From Verrucomicrobiota bacterium (lineage in GTDB: Bacteria; Verrucomicrobiota; Verrucomicrobiia; Limisphaerales; UBA1319): DNA of 64,000 nucleotides. The stretch spans positions 1 through 64,000 of the forward strand of contig JAKLFB010000030.1 of assembly GCA_022711435.1 (NCBI GenBank). Reading direction: 5' to 3'. The position numbers and the translations under genes are program-made. The notes beneath the pieces are model-generated. The model was not told the DNA's origin. It saw only the letters and a list, made by a program, of their open reading frames with translations, and made no database searches. Below, piece by piece: positions 1 through 9,550 of this stretch (the stretch's first letter is position 1; every line of letters begins with the position of its first letter).

Positions 1-7
1 AAGAGAT

Positions 8-213
8 GCGGCGGAGGCGGGGGGAGCGGAGGCCGCAGAAGCGGCGGCAAGGGGTGATCCTCAAGGCGCTCCATTAGTAATATGTATGGATCTGACCCCA
101 TTGGGCTAAGGCGGCGGAGGCTGGGGGAGCGGAGGCCGCAGAAGCGGCGGCAAGGGGTGATCCTCAAGGCGCTCCATTAGTAATATGTATGGATCTGACC
201 CCATTGGGCTAAG
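8..213. repeat. 103-bp tandem direct duplication
   Basis: Two head-to-tail copies (8-110 and 111-213) are identical except for one base (g at 19, t at 122). Each copy ends with a segment whose reverse complement begins aatggggtcagatccatac. The same aatggggtc start is seen at both ends of the element at 19807-19926, so both probably belong to one family of short dispersed elements. No coding potential is evident. The near-perfect identity suggests a recent duplication. Confidence 0.85.
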
Positions 214-278
214 GCCAACACCTCGCCCCGTGCGAGAGGGGAGGGAACGATCCCATGCGGAATCAAGTTCGCGCTCGA

Positions 279-1529
279 TCACCGCGCGGCGTTCGGGTCG
301 CTGACATCGTAGCAGAGCAGGATGTCCTGATCGCGCAGATAGAGCCGGCCGCCAGCGACCACGGGGTGTGCCCAACTGTTCTCCCCGCTCCGATCGGGCT
401 GGTCGAACCGGCCCTTTTCCACATAACCATCGGGAGTGGCCGCAACCAGCGCCACCGTGCCTTTGCTGCCCTCGCTCCGGCAATACAGGTGGCCGTCCGC
501 GTAAGCGACAGATCCCTTGCCAACGCCTCGGTTTTTCCACACGATCCGGCCCGTTCGAAACTCCTGGCACATCCAGTTCCCCGAATTGCAGTGGCCGTAA
601 ATGTAATCGCCCACCTTGATCACGCCGCCGTGATGGTTCGAGATTTGCGGTTTGGCATAGACCTGGCGGGCCGAAAATGCGTTTCCGGATTGGCGGATCT
701 CGAACAGGTTGCAGCCGGCGTTGTAGCCGGAGGTGACATAGACGCAGCGGTCGGCGTAGATGGGAGTCGGAACAACGGCGGTTTCGCCCGGGCGGTTTGC
801 ACGCCATAGCAGCGCGCCTGTCTTTGCATCAACGCCGGCCACGCTTTGGGCGGTGAGCTGGATATATTGGGGCACGCTGTCGATGGAGACGGAAATGAGG
901 GACGAGTGGTGCGCCTCGTCCTTGAATCCCTTGCTTTGCCACAGCACCTGGCCGGTGCGCTTGTTCAACGCCACGATGGCGCCGCGCGCGCCTCCGGGCG
1001 TGCAGACAATTCTGTCGCCGTCCAGCAGCGGCGATTCCGAGTAGTTCCAGCCCGGCACGGAGCCGCCGAAATCCCGGACGAGGCTCTTGCGCCAACGCTC
1101 CTTGCCCGTGGCGGCATCGAAGCAGACGACATCCCCGAACTGGCTCATGGCATAGACAGCATCCCCGTCGAGCGCCGGCGAAGCCTGAGGCCCGACCGGA
1201 TCGCCGCCCTTCTTGCCCAGAGGCGACGAGGTCCAGACGATCTTGCCGTCGGCCACATTCAACGCCAGCACCCGGCTCTGGTCAGCGCCTTCCCCCGTCG
1301 TGTACAGCCGGTTGCCCAGGACAGAAACCGAGCCGAACCCGCTGCCGATGCCGACGGTCTTCCATAAAAGCCGCGGCCCGCCCGCCGGCCACGCCTTGAG
1401 CAAGCCTTTCTCGGCGGAAACCCCATCGCGGTTCGGACCCCGCCATTGCGGCCAATCCGCCGATGCGCCAGGAACAACGGCAGCCGAGGCGCATAATACG
1501 AATCCGACAATCTGGAAGGCGCGTTTCAT
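279..1529 (-). CDS. Secreted PQQ-type beta-propeller protein (BamB-like)
   Basis: 416 residues. An N-terminal signal peptide (about residues 1-24, ending in GASA) is followed by DWPQWRGPNRDG, the typical opening of the PQQ-like/outer-membrane-protein-assembly-factor propellers that are abundant in Verrucomicrobia and Planctomycetes. Repeats of the form 'ALDGDAVYAMSQFGDVVCFDAATGKERW' family (short blade motifs such as VVCFDAATGKERW and IVALNKRTGQVLW) run through the protein, consistent with a 7- or 8-bladed propeller. It probably acts in the periplasm or at the cell surface. No dehydrogenase catalytic residues could be identified, so enzyme activity is not claimed. It is related in its start to the protein at 5005-6516 but carries no extended C-terminal tail. 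The start is the ATG just before the hydrophobic signal. Confidence 0.85.
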   Translation of the reverse strand: MKRAFQIVGFVLCASAAVVPGASADWPQWRGPNRDGVSAEKGLLKAWPAGGPRLLWKTVGIGSGFGSVSVLGNRLYTTGEGADQSRVLALNVADGKIVWTSSPLGKKGGDPVGPQASPALDGDAVYAMSQFGDVVCFDAATGKERWRKSLVRDFGGSVPGWNYSESPLLDGDRIVCTPGGARGAIVALNKRTGQVLWQSKGFKDEAHHSSLISVSIDSVPQYIQLTAQSVAGVDAKTGALLWRANRPGETAVVPTPIYADRCVYVTSGYNAGCNLFEIRQSGNAFSARQVYAKPQISNHHGGVIKVGDYIYGHCNSGNWMCQEFRTGRIVWKNRGVGKGSVAYADGHLYCRSEGSKGTVALVAATPDGYVEKGRFDQPDRSGENSWAHPVVAGGRLYLRDQDILLCYDVSDPNAAR

Positions 1530-1592
1530 AAAGCGTGATTTAAGTGTTTTGATTTTGGATGGCTCTAACGCTATGCGGGCGGCCCAGGGACT

Positions 1593-2181
1593 TCAAGACC
1601 CAACACGATCCACGACGAGCACGGGCGGCTCCATTTTGCGGTCGCCTTCGAGTTCGAGGACAAGCCGATGGCCGGGGGCGTTCGTGACCGATTCCGAGCC
1701 GTCCACCTGGATGAGGCGCACCCGGCCGCTGTAAACGGGCAGCCCTTCATCATGCGCTTGCCGAGCGGCATTATTCTAGGGTCATCGCGGCGGTGCGGCC
1801 GTTGACGGCCGCGCAAGGTCGATCCGGCCGAGGACATACCAGCCATCCGCCATGGGCAGGTCCGTGCCAAGGCGGACGTGGGGCGCGGTGTCGCACGGCT
1901 TGCGCGTCAGCGCCAGCGCGAGACGATGCTCGCCCAGAGGCGCGTTCGGGAACAATACCCGGGCTTTCTCGGCAATCGGCTTGCCGGGCATCCATCGAGA
2001 CGGCGGCAAAGTGCGGATCAAGCTCGCGGCTGCCGACGTCGATGCCAAAATCGGCCTGAAACTCGGCGAGTCCGGAGCAGCGTTTGTGGCGCGCCCAGGT
2101 CGGGCCCCAGTTGAACCCGCCCTGGCCCGGTCCGGCGAAATAGACATTGTTCTCGAATCGCCATTGACATCCCGGACCGGA
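1593..2181 (-). pseudogene. Decayed minus-strand secreted-protein remnants (three frames)
   Basis: Conceptual translation of the minus strand gives three protein-like stretches in different frames and no start codon. (1) From 2181 to about 1970: contains FENNVYFAG, GFNWGPTWARHKR and an LDPHFA stretch, the style of right-handed beta-helix carbohydrate-active proteins. (2) About 1985 to 1782: contains GEHRLALALTRKP, VRLGTDLPMADGWYVLG and ends near GRIDLA, resembling the C-terminus of DUF4832-type glycoside-hydrolase-like proteins. (3) 1775-1593: 60 codons including GLPVYSGRVRLIQVDGSESV, opened by a TAG and closed by TGA. The frame changes and lack of a start indicate a degraded locus, possibly more than one gene fused by deletions. 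Family assignments are from memory of conserved patterns and are tentative. Confidence 0.5.
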
Positions 2182-2221
2182 TCATGTTGCATTCGACACC
2201 CTAATTCATTTTATATCGTTT

Positions 2222-4774
2222 ATGATAATAGAATTGTGTCGGCGGATCAGCCGGAGCGATGCGTGGCGCGGGATGCTGGCGGCCCTTGTCGCGGCAGGCG
2301 GGCTGGCGTGCGCGTGCGTGCCCGGGCAAGTCCAGGCCGGAGCGGTGCTCGATCCGGCTTGGGCGCCGCGCATCGAGATTGTCGGCACAGTCGCGCTCAT
2401 CGCCGTCCAGCCGGACAACCAGGCCATCATCGCCGGAGACTTCAGCGCGGTGAACGGCGTGCCGAGGAACCGGCTGGCTCGGCTGAAGGCCGATGGCTCC
2501 TTGGACCTGGCTTTCAACCTGAAGGCGCCGGATGTGTTCAACAACTACATTTACGCCGTGGCAATCCAGCCCGATGGCAAGATCATCGTCGGAGGCGACC
2601 TGTTCTATTTCATCTCCTATGAAGCAGGCGTGATGGATGTTCGGCAGTATGCAGCCCGGCTCGACTCGTCGGGGACGCTGGACCCCAGCTTCCATGTGGG
2701 ATCGTACGTGGATGGAGGCGTGGACGGCACGGTGCGGGCCCTCGCGGCCGACGCGCAAGGCCGGATTCTCGCCGGGGGTGACTTCACCCGGATCAGCGGT
2801 GCCAGCCGGCCCCATCTGGCGCGGCTTCTCTCGAACGGGAGCGTCGATCCCACATTCGACACCGGCCTGGGCCCGAATGGCGCCGTGACAGCCATCGCAT
2901 TCCAGCCGGACGGCAGGATATTGATCGGCGGAGATTTCACGCACTACAACGGCGTGAGCTGCCCCCGGTATGCCCGGCTAGCGGCAAACGGGGCACTGGA
3001 TCCCGAGTTCAGCGTGGGGGCCGGCGCCGATGGCACGGTCAAGAGCATCGCCGTCGAGTCGGACGGCAGGATTGCGATGGCGGGTGCGTTCAGCGTGGTC
3101 CGCGGCCAGGAACGGCGCGGGATCGCACGCTTGAGCGCGGCAGGCGACCTCGATGCCGGCCTCAATCAATACTATCTCTACGGCGTCAACACCGTGGCCG
3201 CCTTTCCCGGCAACCGCCTCGTCGTCGGCGGTTGGGAGCCGGGCATCATCTTTGGCGGGCAACCAACGGATCATGACGCCACGCTGATCGGTTTTGGGGC
3301 GGATGGCGCCGCGCTCAGCGTGCTCTATTTCGAGGGCGATTTCACCGAGGTGCTCGCCCTGGCCCGGCGGCCCGACGGCCGCCTCCTCTGCGCCGGAAAT
3401 TTCCGATCCATCGAATCCCGCGCCTCCGGCGAGCCCCCCATCTACCGGCACGGCCTCTGCCTCCTGCAAAACGAGTATCTTTCGCTCGTCGACGGATTCA
3501 CACCGGTGGCGGCCAATCCGGGCACGGTTCTTTCCATGGCTCGCGAACCCGATGATGCCATGACCCTCGTCGGCGAGTTCACGCTGGTCAATGGGCAGCC
3601 GATCACCAACTGCGTTCGGGTGACGGCAGCCGGCCAGGCAGACCCGGCGTTTCAGGCCGACATCCGCCCCGTCTCGATTCCCCGCGCGATTCGCCGCTTG
3701 GACGACGGCCGGCTGCTGGTCGGTGGAAACGGCGGCCTGGTCCGCCTCCTGGGCAATGGAACACCCGATCCGGCCTTCTCGAGGCAAATCACCATGCAGG
3801 TCAATGACCTCGAGCTGCTCCCCGATCAGAAAATCATCGTCGCCGGCGACAGCTGGACCTCTCAAAAAGGCCTGGCCCGGCTCTTTTCCACCGGCCTGCT
3901 CGACACGAATTTCAACATCGGCGCTGGCTTGGCAGGATACCCCTACGAGATCCGCGATATCGCGCGGCAGCCGGATGGCAAGCTCATCTGTGCGGGCAGT
4001 TTCTCATCGTTCAACAACCTCACCATCACCAATGTGGTCCGCCTGAGCAGCGAGGGAGCCGTGGACGCGTCGTTCGTGCCGCCCGCGTTTGCGACGTTCA
4101 ACGAATCCTGGCCGGCCGAACTCCGCAGCGTGGCTGTGGCGGCCGATGGAGGCATCTTCGTGGGCGGTTATTTCTCGCGCGTCGGCGGCCAAAGCCGCCC
4201 ATCCCTTGTCCGGCTTGGCGATGACGGCCAGGTCGATGGCTCCTTTGTCTCGCCAATCAACGATTCGGGAGGAACGGTCAAGGCTCTCTGCCCGTCCCCG
4301 GACGGCGGTTTGCTCGTCGGAGGCGATTTCCAGGTCTTCGCGCCATCCGGCCTTCTCAATTCGTTCATTCGGATCCGGACGGATCGCGAACTGGACAACG
4401 ATTTCCAGGTCGACATCGCCCGCGGAATTGTCACCGATGGCGGGGTCCGAACGATCGCGATGGAAGGGGATGGCCTCTGGATCGGCGGTGCGTTCCCGGC
4501 CGTGAACGGCGAGCCCCGCAATTCCGCCGCCCGGTTCCACGTCACCATCCCTCCCGCGAGGCCCACGCTGAGCATCGCCCGGGCTGGCGCGGGCGAGGTG
4601 GTGTTGAGCTGGCCCGTTGCAGACGGCGCCGCCACGCTGGAAGCGACTCCGGTCCTGGGTTCGGGAGCCGATTGGCAACCCGTGGGAGCCGTGCCGAACA
4701 TCGCCGGCGATCGCTATCAGGCAACGCTGCAAGTGAGCCCCGGAGCGCGCTTCTTTCGTCTCAGGCAGCCCTGA
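2222..4774 (+). CDS. Secreted delta-60 repeat protein with C-terminal FFRL tail
   Basis: 850 residues. The N-terminus has an Arg-rich start and a hydrophobic segment (about residues 18-40), read as a signal peptide. The body is a long series of delta-60 repeats (TIGR02608 type), each with the pattern 'QPDGKIIVGGDF...NRLARLxxDGSLDxxF', consistent with a large beta-propeller exported to the surface or outside the cell. The last 75 residues form a separate beta-rich module (about 4547-4774) that ends RFFRLRQP and resembles the tails of other secreted proteins here. A second possible start is the ATG at 2274, directly before the hydrophobic core; no good ribosome binding site supports either. The molecular function is unknown. 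Confidence 0.88.
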   Translation: MIIELCRRISRSDAWRGMLAALVAAGGLACACVPGQVQAGAVLDPAWAPRIEIVGTVALIAVQPDNQAIIAGDFSAVNGVPRNRLARLKADGSLDLAFNLKAPDVFNNYIYAVAIQPDGKIIVGGDLFYFISYEAGVMDVRQYAARLDSSGTLDPSFHVGSYVDGGVDGTVRALAADAQGRILAGGDFTRISGASRPHLARLLSNGSVDPTFDTGLGPNGAVTAIAFQPDGRILIGGDFTHYNGVSCPRYARLAANGALDPEFSVGAGADGTVKSIAVESDGRIAMAGAFSVVRGQERRGIARLSAAGDLDAGLNQYYLYGVNTVAAFPGNRLVVGGWEPGIIFGGQPTDHDATLIGFGADGAALSVLYFEGDFTEVLALARRPDGRLLCAGNFRSIESRASGEPPIYRHGLCLLQNEYLSLVDGFTPVAANPGTVLSMAREPDDAMTLVGEFTLVNGQPITNCVRVTAAGQADPAFQADIRPVSIPRAIRRLDDGRLLVGGNGGLVRLLGNGTPDPAFSRQITMQVNDLELLPDQKIIVAGDSWTSQKGLARLFSTGLLDTNFNIGAGLAGYPYEIRDIARQPDGKLICAGSFSSFNNLTITNVVRLSSEGAVDASFVPPAFATFNESWPAELRSVAVAADGGIFVGGYFSRVGGQSRPSLVRLGDDGQVDGSFVSPINDSGGTVKALCPSPDGGLLVGGDFQVFAPSGLLNSFIRIRTDRELDNDFQVDIARGIVTDGGVRTIAMEGDGLWIGGAFPAVNGEPRNSAARFHVTIPPARPTLSIARAGAGEVVLSWPVADGAATLEATPVLGSGADWQPVGAVPNIAGDRYQATLQVSPGARFFRLRQP

Positions 4775-5004
4775 TCGGCCAGCGCATCCTCCGCGCCCGC
4801 GCCGGAGTGCCTGCCGCGGTTTGCCCTGCCCTCCATTGGCCATCGAGGAGAGCTGACGATCTGCAGACGGCCGCCCGTCTGCAACCGGACGCACCCCCAG
4901 CCGGGCGATTCTGTCCTGGACCCGTCCACCGTGCGATTGACGGCACAGGTTTGACACCGATCCGCTCGTGCGGCACGTTACCACGCGCGAACGGCGACGC
5001 ATCT

Positions 5005-6516
5005 ATGTCGTATTTCAAACGTGGGGCGGTTGGGTTTGGAGGTCTGGTCCTGGCAGGCGCCCTTTTGTCGGCCGCCGACTGGCCGCAATACCGCGGCGGC
5101 CGCCACGATGGGATCTCCGACGACCGGATACACACCAACTGGACGTCGGAGCCGCCCGCTGTTCGATGGAGGGCACCTCTGACCGACGGATTTTCCTCCT
5201 TCGCCGTGAGCGGCGGCAAGGCGGTGACCCAGGTGCGGCGACTGGCCGACGGCAGAAAGCAGGAAACATGTCTCGCCCTGGATGCCGCAACGGGCCGCGA
5301 ACTGTGGGACACCCCCTTGGGATACGTCTCGTATTGGGCCGGGGGCGGCACTGGCGATGGCCCGCGCTCGACTCCGACCATCGCGGGCGACCGAGTCTAC
5401 GTCTCCAATTCCCTTCTCGTCCTCTTCTGTCTCAGGGCCAGCGATGGCCATGTCCTCTGGAGCCGCGATCTCCCAGCCCTTTACGGAGGAGAAGTCATCG
5501 GCTGGCAGAACGCGGCTTCGCCCTTGCTGGACGAGGGACGCATCTTCCTGAGCGGCACGGCGCCCAACGGCTGCCTGCTCGCCTTGAACGCCGACGATGG
5601 CACCCTCCTGTGGAAACGACATAACGATGCCATGACCCATGCCACCCCCGTCGCAGCCGATATCCTCGGGGTCCGGCAAATCGTGTTTCTGGCCCAGTCC
5701 GGCCTGGTCTCCGTCTTGCCCGGCACTGGCGATGTGCTCTGGCGGTTCGCGTTCCCTTACGACACGTGCACGGGGGCGTCCCCCGTGGTGGCAGGCGATA
5801 TCGTGTATTGCTCAGCCGCCTATGGCATCGGCGGCGCCGCGGCCCGCGTGGTCCGAACCGACAGCCTCTGGAAGGCGCAGCGCCTCTGGGGCGTCGAGCG
5901 CGACATCAACAACCACTGGAACACACCCGTGCACATCAACGGCTATTTCTACACCATGTGCGGCCATTACCAGAATCCCATCCTGCTGCGCTGCGTCGAA
6001 GCCGCCACCGGGCGAGTGGCCTGGTCCCAGGGAGGGTTCGGGATGGGCAATCTGTTGGCTGCCGGCGGCCGCCTGCTCGTCCTGAGCGACAGCGGCACGC
6101 TGGTGCTGATCGATCCCGATCCCGCTGCCTATCGAGAGATCGACCGCATGAAAATCCTCAGCGGCAAGTGCTGGAACTCGCCCGCCATCGCCGACGGACG
6201 CATTTACGCCCGCAGCGTGACCGAAGGGGCATGCGTGGACGTGGCGGCTCCCGCAGCGCCCCGGCTGCGCCTCCTCCCGTCGACCCCGGCAGGCGAAGTT
6301 CCGTTTCGCCTGTCGATCCAATGCCAGGATGGCAGCCCGGTGGCCCCCGACCGCCTGCCCGGCATCGCGGTTTATGCCAGCCCGGATCCGGCGGCGCCGC
6401 TGGCGGAATGGACCCGTCTGGCGCTCAGCCCGATCCTGGTGGAAGGCCAGGCCGGGATCGAAGATCCGGAGGGCTGCAGCCTGCCCCAGCGGTTCTATCG
6501 GCTCGAGGAACCATGA
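5005..6516 (+). CDS. Secreted PQQ-type beta-propeller protein with C-terminal FYRL tail
   Basis: 503 residues. A signal peptide (residues 1-23, ending in LLSA) is followed by ADWPQYRGGRHDG, the same opening as the protein at 279-1529. Blade motifs such as CLALDAATGRELWD and LLALNADDGTLLW mark a PQQ-like/BamB-like propeller. From about residue 418 (nt 6256) a different C-terminal region of about 86 residues follows and ends RFYRLEEP. The start at 5005 was chosen because the upstream in-frame codons read through untranslated-looking sequence and the signal peptide begins here. Its TGA overlaps the ATG of the prepilin-like gene at 6513 (ATGA), so the two are probably translated together. A catalytic role is not evident. 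Confidence 0.86.
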   Translation: MSYFKRGAVGFGGLVLAGALLSAADWPQYRGGRHDGISDDRIHTNWTSEPPAVRWRAPLTDGFSSFAVSGGKAVTQVRRLADGRKQETCLALDAATGRELWDTPLGYVSYWAGGGTGDGPRSTPTIAGDRVYVSNSLLVLFCLRASDGHVLWSRDLPALYGGEVIGWQNAASPLLDEGRIFLSGTAPNGCLLALNADDGTLLWKRHNDAMTHATPVAADILGVRQIVFLAQSGLVSVLPGTGDVLWRFAFPYDTCTGASPVVAGDIVYCSAAYGIGGAAARVVRTDSLWKAQRLWGVERDINNHWNTPVHINGYFYTMCGHYQNPILLRCVEAATGRVAWSQGGFGMGNLLAAGGRLLVLSDSGTLVLIDPDPAAYREIDRMKILSGKCWNSPAIADGRIYARSVTEGACVDVAAPAAPRLRLLPSTPAGEVPFRLSIQCQDGSPVAPDRLPGIAVYASPDPAAPLAEWTRLALSPILVEGQAGIEDPEGCSLPQRFYRLEEP

Positions 6517-7361
6517 ATGCCTTGATGCAGCTTCTCGATCGCGCGATCTCACCGCGTTTCAGGATCTGGCCGTTCCGCGCCACCCCCGCAGCCGACGGCT
6601 CCAGTCGGCCGGCATCCGCGGGCCGCGCGCCGCGCATGACGGGATTCACCTTGATCGAGCTGCTGGTGGTGATCGCGATCATCGCTATCCTGGCCGGCCT
6701 GCTGCTGCCGGTCCTGGCTGGCGCCAAGGAGAAAGCCCGGAGGGCCTCCTGCAAGAACCAGATCCGCCAATTCGTTCTCGCCACCCAGCTCTATGGCCAG
6801 GATCAGAATGAACGCCTCCCCAGCGGGCGGTCCGACAACTTCGATCGCCGCGACGAGCACATCCCCGTCATCTGCACGAACACGCGTCTGGCCTTGCTTT
6901 CCTACGCGGGCCACTATCGAATTCTGGATTGCCCCAGCCTGGGCGGCCGATTCAACCAGCCCCTGGGCTGGGTCGAGTCCGGCTACGGCTACGTGATTGG
7001 CTACAACTACCTCGGCGGCCATACCAACACACCCTGGCCGGCCATTCCCGGCCACTCGGGCGTCTGGACCTCCCCGCAGACCTTTCTCGAGCGCCCCACA
7101 GCCGTCCTCCTCACCGATCTCAACGATTGGTCGCCCGGCTACAAAAAGACATTCGCGCCCCACGGGCGCAATGGTCCGATCCTGCGGGGCGGCGATTTCT
7201 CGAACGAGGACGCCGAGGGTGTCTCCTCGGAGGTCATTGGCGCCTCCGGCGGCAACGTCGGGCTGATCGATGGCTCGGTTCACTGGAGACGGATCGCGGA
7301 AATGCGCGCCTATCGCGGATCGCAATTGTGGGAGGACGAAGGCTGCGTTGCGGCCTGGTGA
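6513..7361 (+). CDS. Prepilin-like protein with type II/IV pseudopilin signal
   Basis: 282 residues. An unusually long leader (about 45 residues) precedes TG|FTLIELLVVIAIIAILAGLLLPVL, the N-methylation/cleavage signal of prepilins and type II secretion pseudopilins, followed by the hydrophobic alpha-1 helix and the charged KEKARRASCKNQ stretch. The C-terminal half ends with a GNVGLIDGSVHWRR segment, the H-X9-DG-like region of the large Verrucomicrobia/Planctomycetes pseudopilin family. The ATG overlaps the stop of the upstream propeller gene. A shorter start at the internal ATG directly before TGFTL would give a normal leader length. It probably inserts in the inner membrane and is cleaved by a PilD-like peptidase; no assembly genes are nearby. 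Confidence 0.88.
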   Translation: MNALMQLLDRAISPRFRIWPFRATPAADGSSRPASAGRAPRMTGFTLIELLVVIAIIAILAGLLLPVLAGAKEKARRASCKNQIRQFVLATQLYGQDQNERLPSGRSDNFDRRDEHIPVICTNTRLALLSYAGHYRILDCPSLGGRFNQPLGWVESGYGYVIGYNYLGGHTNTPWPAIPGHSGVWTSPQTFLERPTAVLLTDLNDWSPGYKKTFAPHGRNGPILRGGDFSNEDAEGVSSEVIGASGGNVGLIDGSVHWRRIAEMRAYRGSQLWEDEGCVAAW

Positions 7362-7428
7362 AAAGCCGGCAGCGGTTGCCCGTCCCGGCATTCCCGCCTT
7401 CCCCAGCGAGCGCTTCCCGGTGCGAACT

Positions 7429-8616
7429 CTACCCGCCGCCAGCCGTCCCCTCCGGATAATCCACCCGCGCCGTCAGCATCAGATCCGCCCCCACTCGCCG
7501 CCACTCGATCGAATGCAGCTTCGGGATCCCACTCGATGCCGAAAATCCCGAACCCGCAACCGCCCGGAGCGCATCTTTGCTTCCTAGAATGATGGGCGCA
7601 TAAAACAGGGTGATCCGCTGGGCCAGGCGCCCTTCGAGAAAGGAAGCCTGCACCTCTCCCCCGCCTTCGACCAGGAGATGCGTCACATCCTCAGTTCCGA
7701 GGCGATCCAGGAGCCAGGCCAGATCGACCCGATCCTCTCCCGGCGCAATCCAGACTCGCACACGAGCCGCGAGGGCCTCGCGCCGCCTGGCCGGCGCCGC
7801 CGACGTCACAACCACGGTCGTTAGCTCAGCCTGCTCGTCGCTCACCACGCGCGCGCCCAGCGGGGTGCGTCCGAGCGCATCCAGGACGATCCGCCGCAGC
7901 CGATGCGGCCTCACCCCCGCCCGAGCCGGCCGCCATGTCAGGCTCGGATCGTCTGCCAGCACGGTGTTCACACCTGCCAGAATCGCATCCGCCCCCAGGC
8001 GCATCCGCATCCCGACGGCCCGCGCGGCCGCGCTGGTGATCCATCGAGATTCTCCCGAAGCCGTCGCGAGCTTGCCATCCAATGTCATGGCTGCCTTGAC
8101 GGTCACAAATGGACGCCGGCAAACGATCCAATGATGAAAAGCCTCGTTGAGCCGGGCGGACCGGGCGGCGAGCAACCCGTGTTCGGCCTGAATTCCCGCC
8201 CGCCGCAGCCATCGGAGACCCCGGCCCTCGTGGGCTGGGTTGGGATCGATCGCGGCGGCAACCACGCGCCGGATGCCGGCCTTGCGAATGGCCTCGGTGC
8301 ATGGCGGCGTGCGGCCATGGGTCGAACACGGCTCGAGAGTGACGTAGAGAGTCGCGCCCACCGCCGGTTGCCCGCGGCGCTCGGCATCCCGCAACGCCTC
8401 GATTTCCGCGTGCGCCTGGCCCGCCGCACGATGCCACCCCCTGCCGATCACCCGTCCTGCGCGCACCAGGACGGCGCCCACCATCGGATTGGGAGATGTG
8501 CGGCCGCATCCGCGCCGAGCCAAGGCGATCGCCTGCCGCATGAACACCTCGTCGTCGGCCCTGTCTGGGCCTCCGGATCGCCGCGAAGCCGCCCCCCATG
8601 GATCCTCGGATCCCAT
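7429..8616 (-). CDS. ribD: Bifunctional riboflavin deaminase/reductase RibD
   Basis: 395 residues. Catalyses the second and third steps of riboflavin synthesis: deamination of the pyrimidinone, then NADPH-dependent reduction of the ribosyl side chain. The N-terminal deaminase domain (about residues 20-160) has the zinc ligands HAEIEAL and PCSTHGRTPPC; the C-terminal reductase domain starts near VKAAMTLDGKLA and has the LVEGGGEVQASFL segment. The ATG lies 2 bases after the ftsY stop (TGAGCATG), so it is coupled to ftsY in a minus-strand operon. The length is normal for the fused enzyme. RibF is encoded separately at 31791. Convergent with the prepilin-like gene. Confidence 0.96.
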   Translation of the reverse strand: MGSEDPWGAASRRSGGPDRADDEVFMRQAIALARRGCGRTSPNPMVGAVLVRAGRVIGRGWHRAAGQAHAEIEALRDAERRGQPAVGATLYVTLEPCSTHGRTPPCTEAIRKAGIRRVVAAAIDPNPAHEGRGLRWLRRAGIQAEHGLLAARSARLNEAFHHWIVCRRPFVTVKAAMTLDGKLATASGESRWITSAAARAVGMRMRLGADAILAGVNTVLADDPSLTWRPARAGVRPHRLRRIVLDALGRTPLGARVVSDEQAELTTVVVTSAAPARRREALAARVRVWIAPGEDRVDLAWLLDRLGTEDVTHLLVEGGGEVQASFLEGRLAQRITLFYAPIILGSKDALRAVAGSGFSASSGIPKLHSIEWRRVGADLMLTARVDYPEGTAGGG

Positions 8617-8618
8617 GC

Positions 8619-9542
8619 TCAATCGGGCTGCTCGTCCCCGAAAAGGGCCGCGGCAAATTGAGCCGGCGAGAAAGGCTGGAGGTCCTCCGCCTTTTCTCCC
8701 AGGCCGACGAACTTGATGGGCAGCCCCAGCTCGCGCTGGATGGCCACGACCATGCCCCCTTTGCTCGTGCCGTCGAGCTTGGTCACCACCAGCCCCGTCA
8801 GCGACACGGCCCGGTGGAACTCGCGCGCCTGGCTGAGCGCGTTCATTCCCGTGGTGGCATCCAGCACCAGCAGCACCTCGTGCGGCGCGCCGGGATGCAC
8901 CTTGGCCATCACCCGGTGCACCTTCTGCAATTCCTGCATCAGATTGTGCTTGGTGTGCAACCGGCCCGCGGTGTCCACAAACAGGTAATCCAGCCGCTTC
9001 GACATCGCCGCGCTCAAGGCGTCGTGCGCCACCGAGGCCGGATCCGCCCCGTAGTTGCCGGCGACGACCGGCACACCCAGCCGCTGGCCCCACAGCTTGA
9101 TCTGCTCGATCGCCGCCGCCCGAAAGGTGTCGCACGCCGCCAGCGCCACCTTCCGGCCTTCCCCCTGCAGCCGGTGCGCCAGCTTGGCCGCCGTCGTCGT
9201 CTTCCCGGTCCCGTTAACCCCCACCAGCGATACCACCGCCGGGGGCGGATCCGACGCCGCCAGGTCGATCCGCAGACCCGACAACCCCTGCTCCACCTCG
9301 CGCCGCGCGATCGCAAAAACGTCCAGACCGGATCGCCCCTGCGACTCGTACCCCCGCCGCACCGCCGCGACAATCTGCGTCGTCATCGCCATCCCGAAAT
9401 CCGCGCCGATCAAGGCCGACTCCAGCTCCTCGATCGTGCTCCCGGTCAGCTTGGGCGAGCCGCTGAAGATCCGCTTCAGCTCGTGGGCCAGCCGCGCCTG
9501 GGTCTTCTGGAGACCCGCCTTGAATTTTTGAAAGAAACCCAT
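8619..9542 (-). CDS. ftsY: Signal recognition particle receptor FtsY
   Basis: 307 residues. GTPase that docks the SRP-ribosome complex at the inner membrane for co-translational insertion. The N domain (residues 1-90, starting MGFFQKFKAGLQKTQ) is followed by the G domain: GVNGTGKTTTAAKLA (P-loop), DTFRAAAIEQ, DTAGRL, TKLDGTSKGG and a C-terminal GLGEKAEDLQPF. The long acidic A domain of E. coli FtsY is absent, as in many non-proteobacteria. The start at 9542 matches the family N-terminus; longer in-frame readings run into the neighbouring gene. First or second gene of the ftsY-ribD pair. Confidence 0.96.
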   Translation of the reverse strand: MGFFQKFKAGLQKTQARLAHELKRIFSGSPKLTGSTIEELESALIGADFGMAMTTQIVAAVRRGYESQGRSGLDVFAIARREVEQGLSGLRIDLAASDPPPAVVSLVGVNGTGKTTTAAKLAHRLQGEGRKVALAACDTFRAAAIEQIKLWGQRLGVPVVAGNYGADPASVAHDALSAAMSKRLDYLFVDTAGRLHTKHNLMQELQKVHRVMAKVHPGAPHEVLLVLDATTGMNALSQAREFHRAVSLTGLVVTKLDGTSKGGMVVAIQRELGLPIKFVGLGEKAEDLQPFSPAQFAAALFGDEQPD

Positions 9543-9550
9543 GCTCAACC

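Noticed and set aside
4863..4882. Terminator after the delta-60 gene
   Set aside because: An 8-bp stem with 4-base loop is present (gcagacgg/ccgtctgc) but there is no T-tract; in GC-rich DNA such stems arise by chance.
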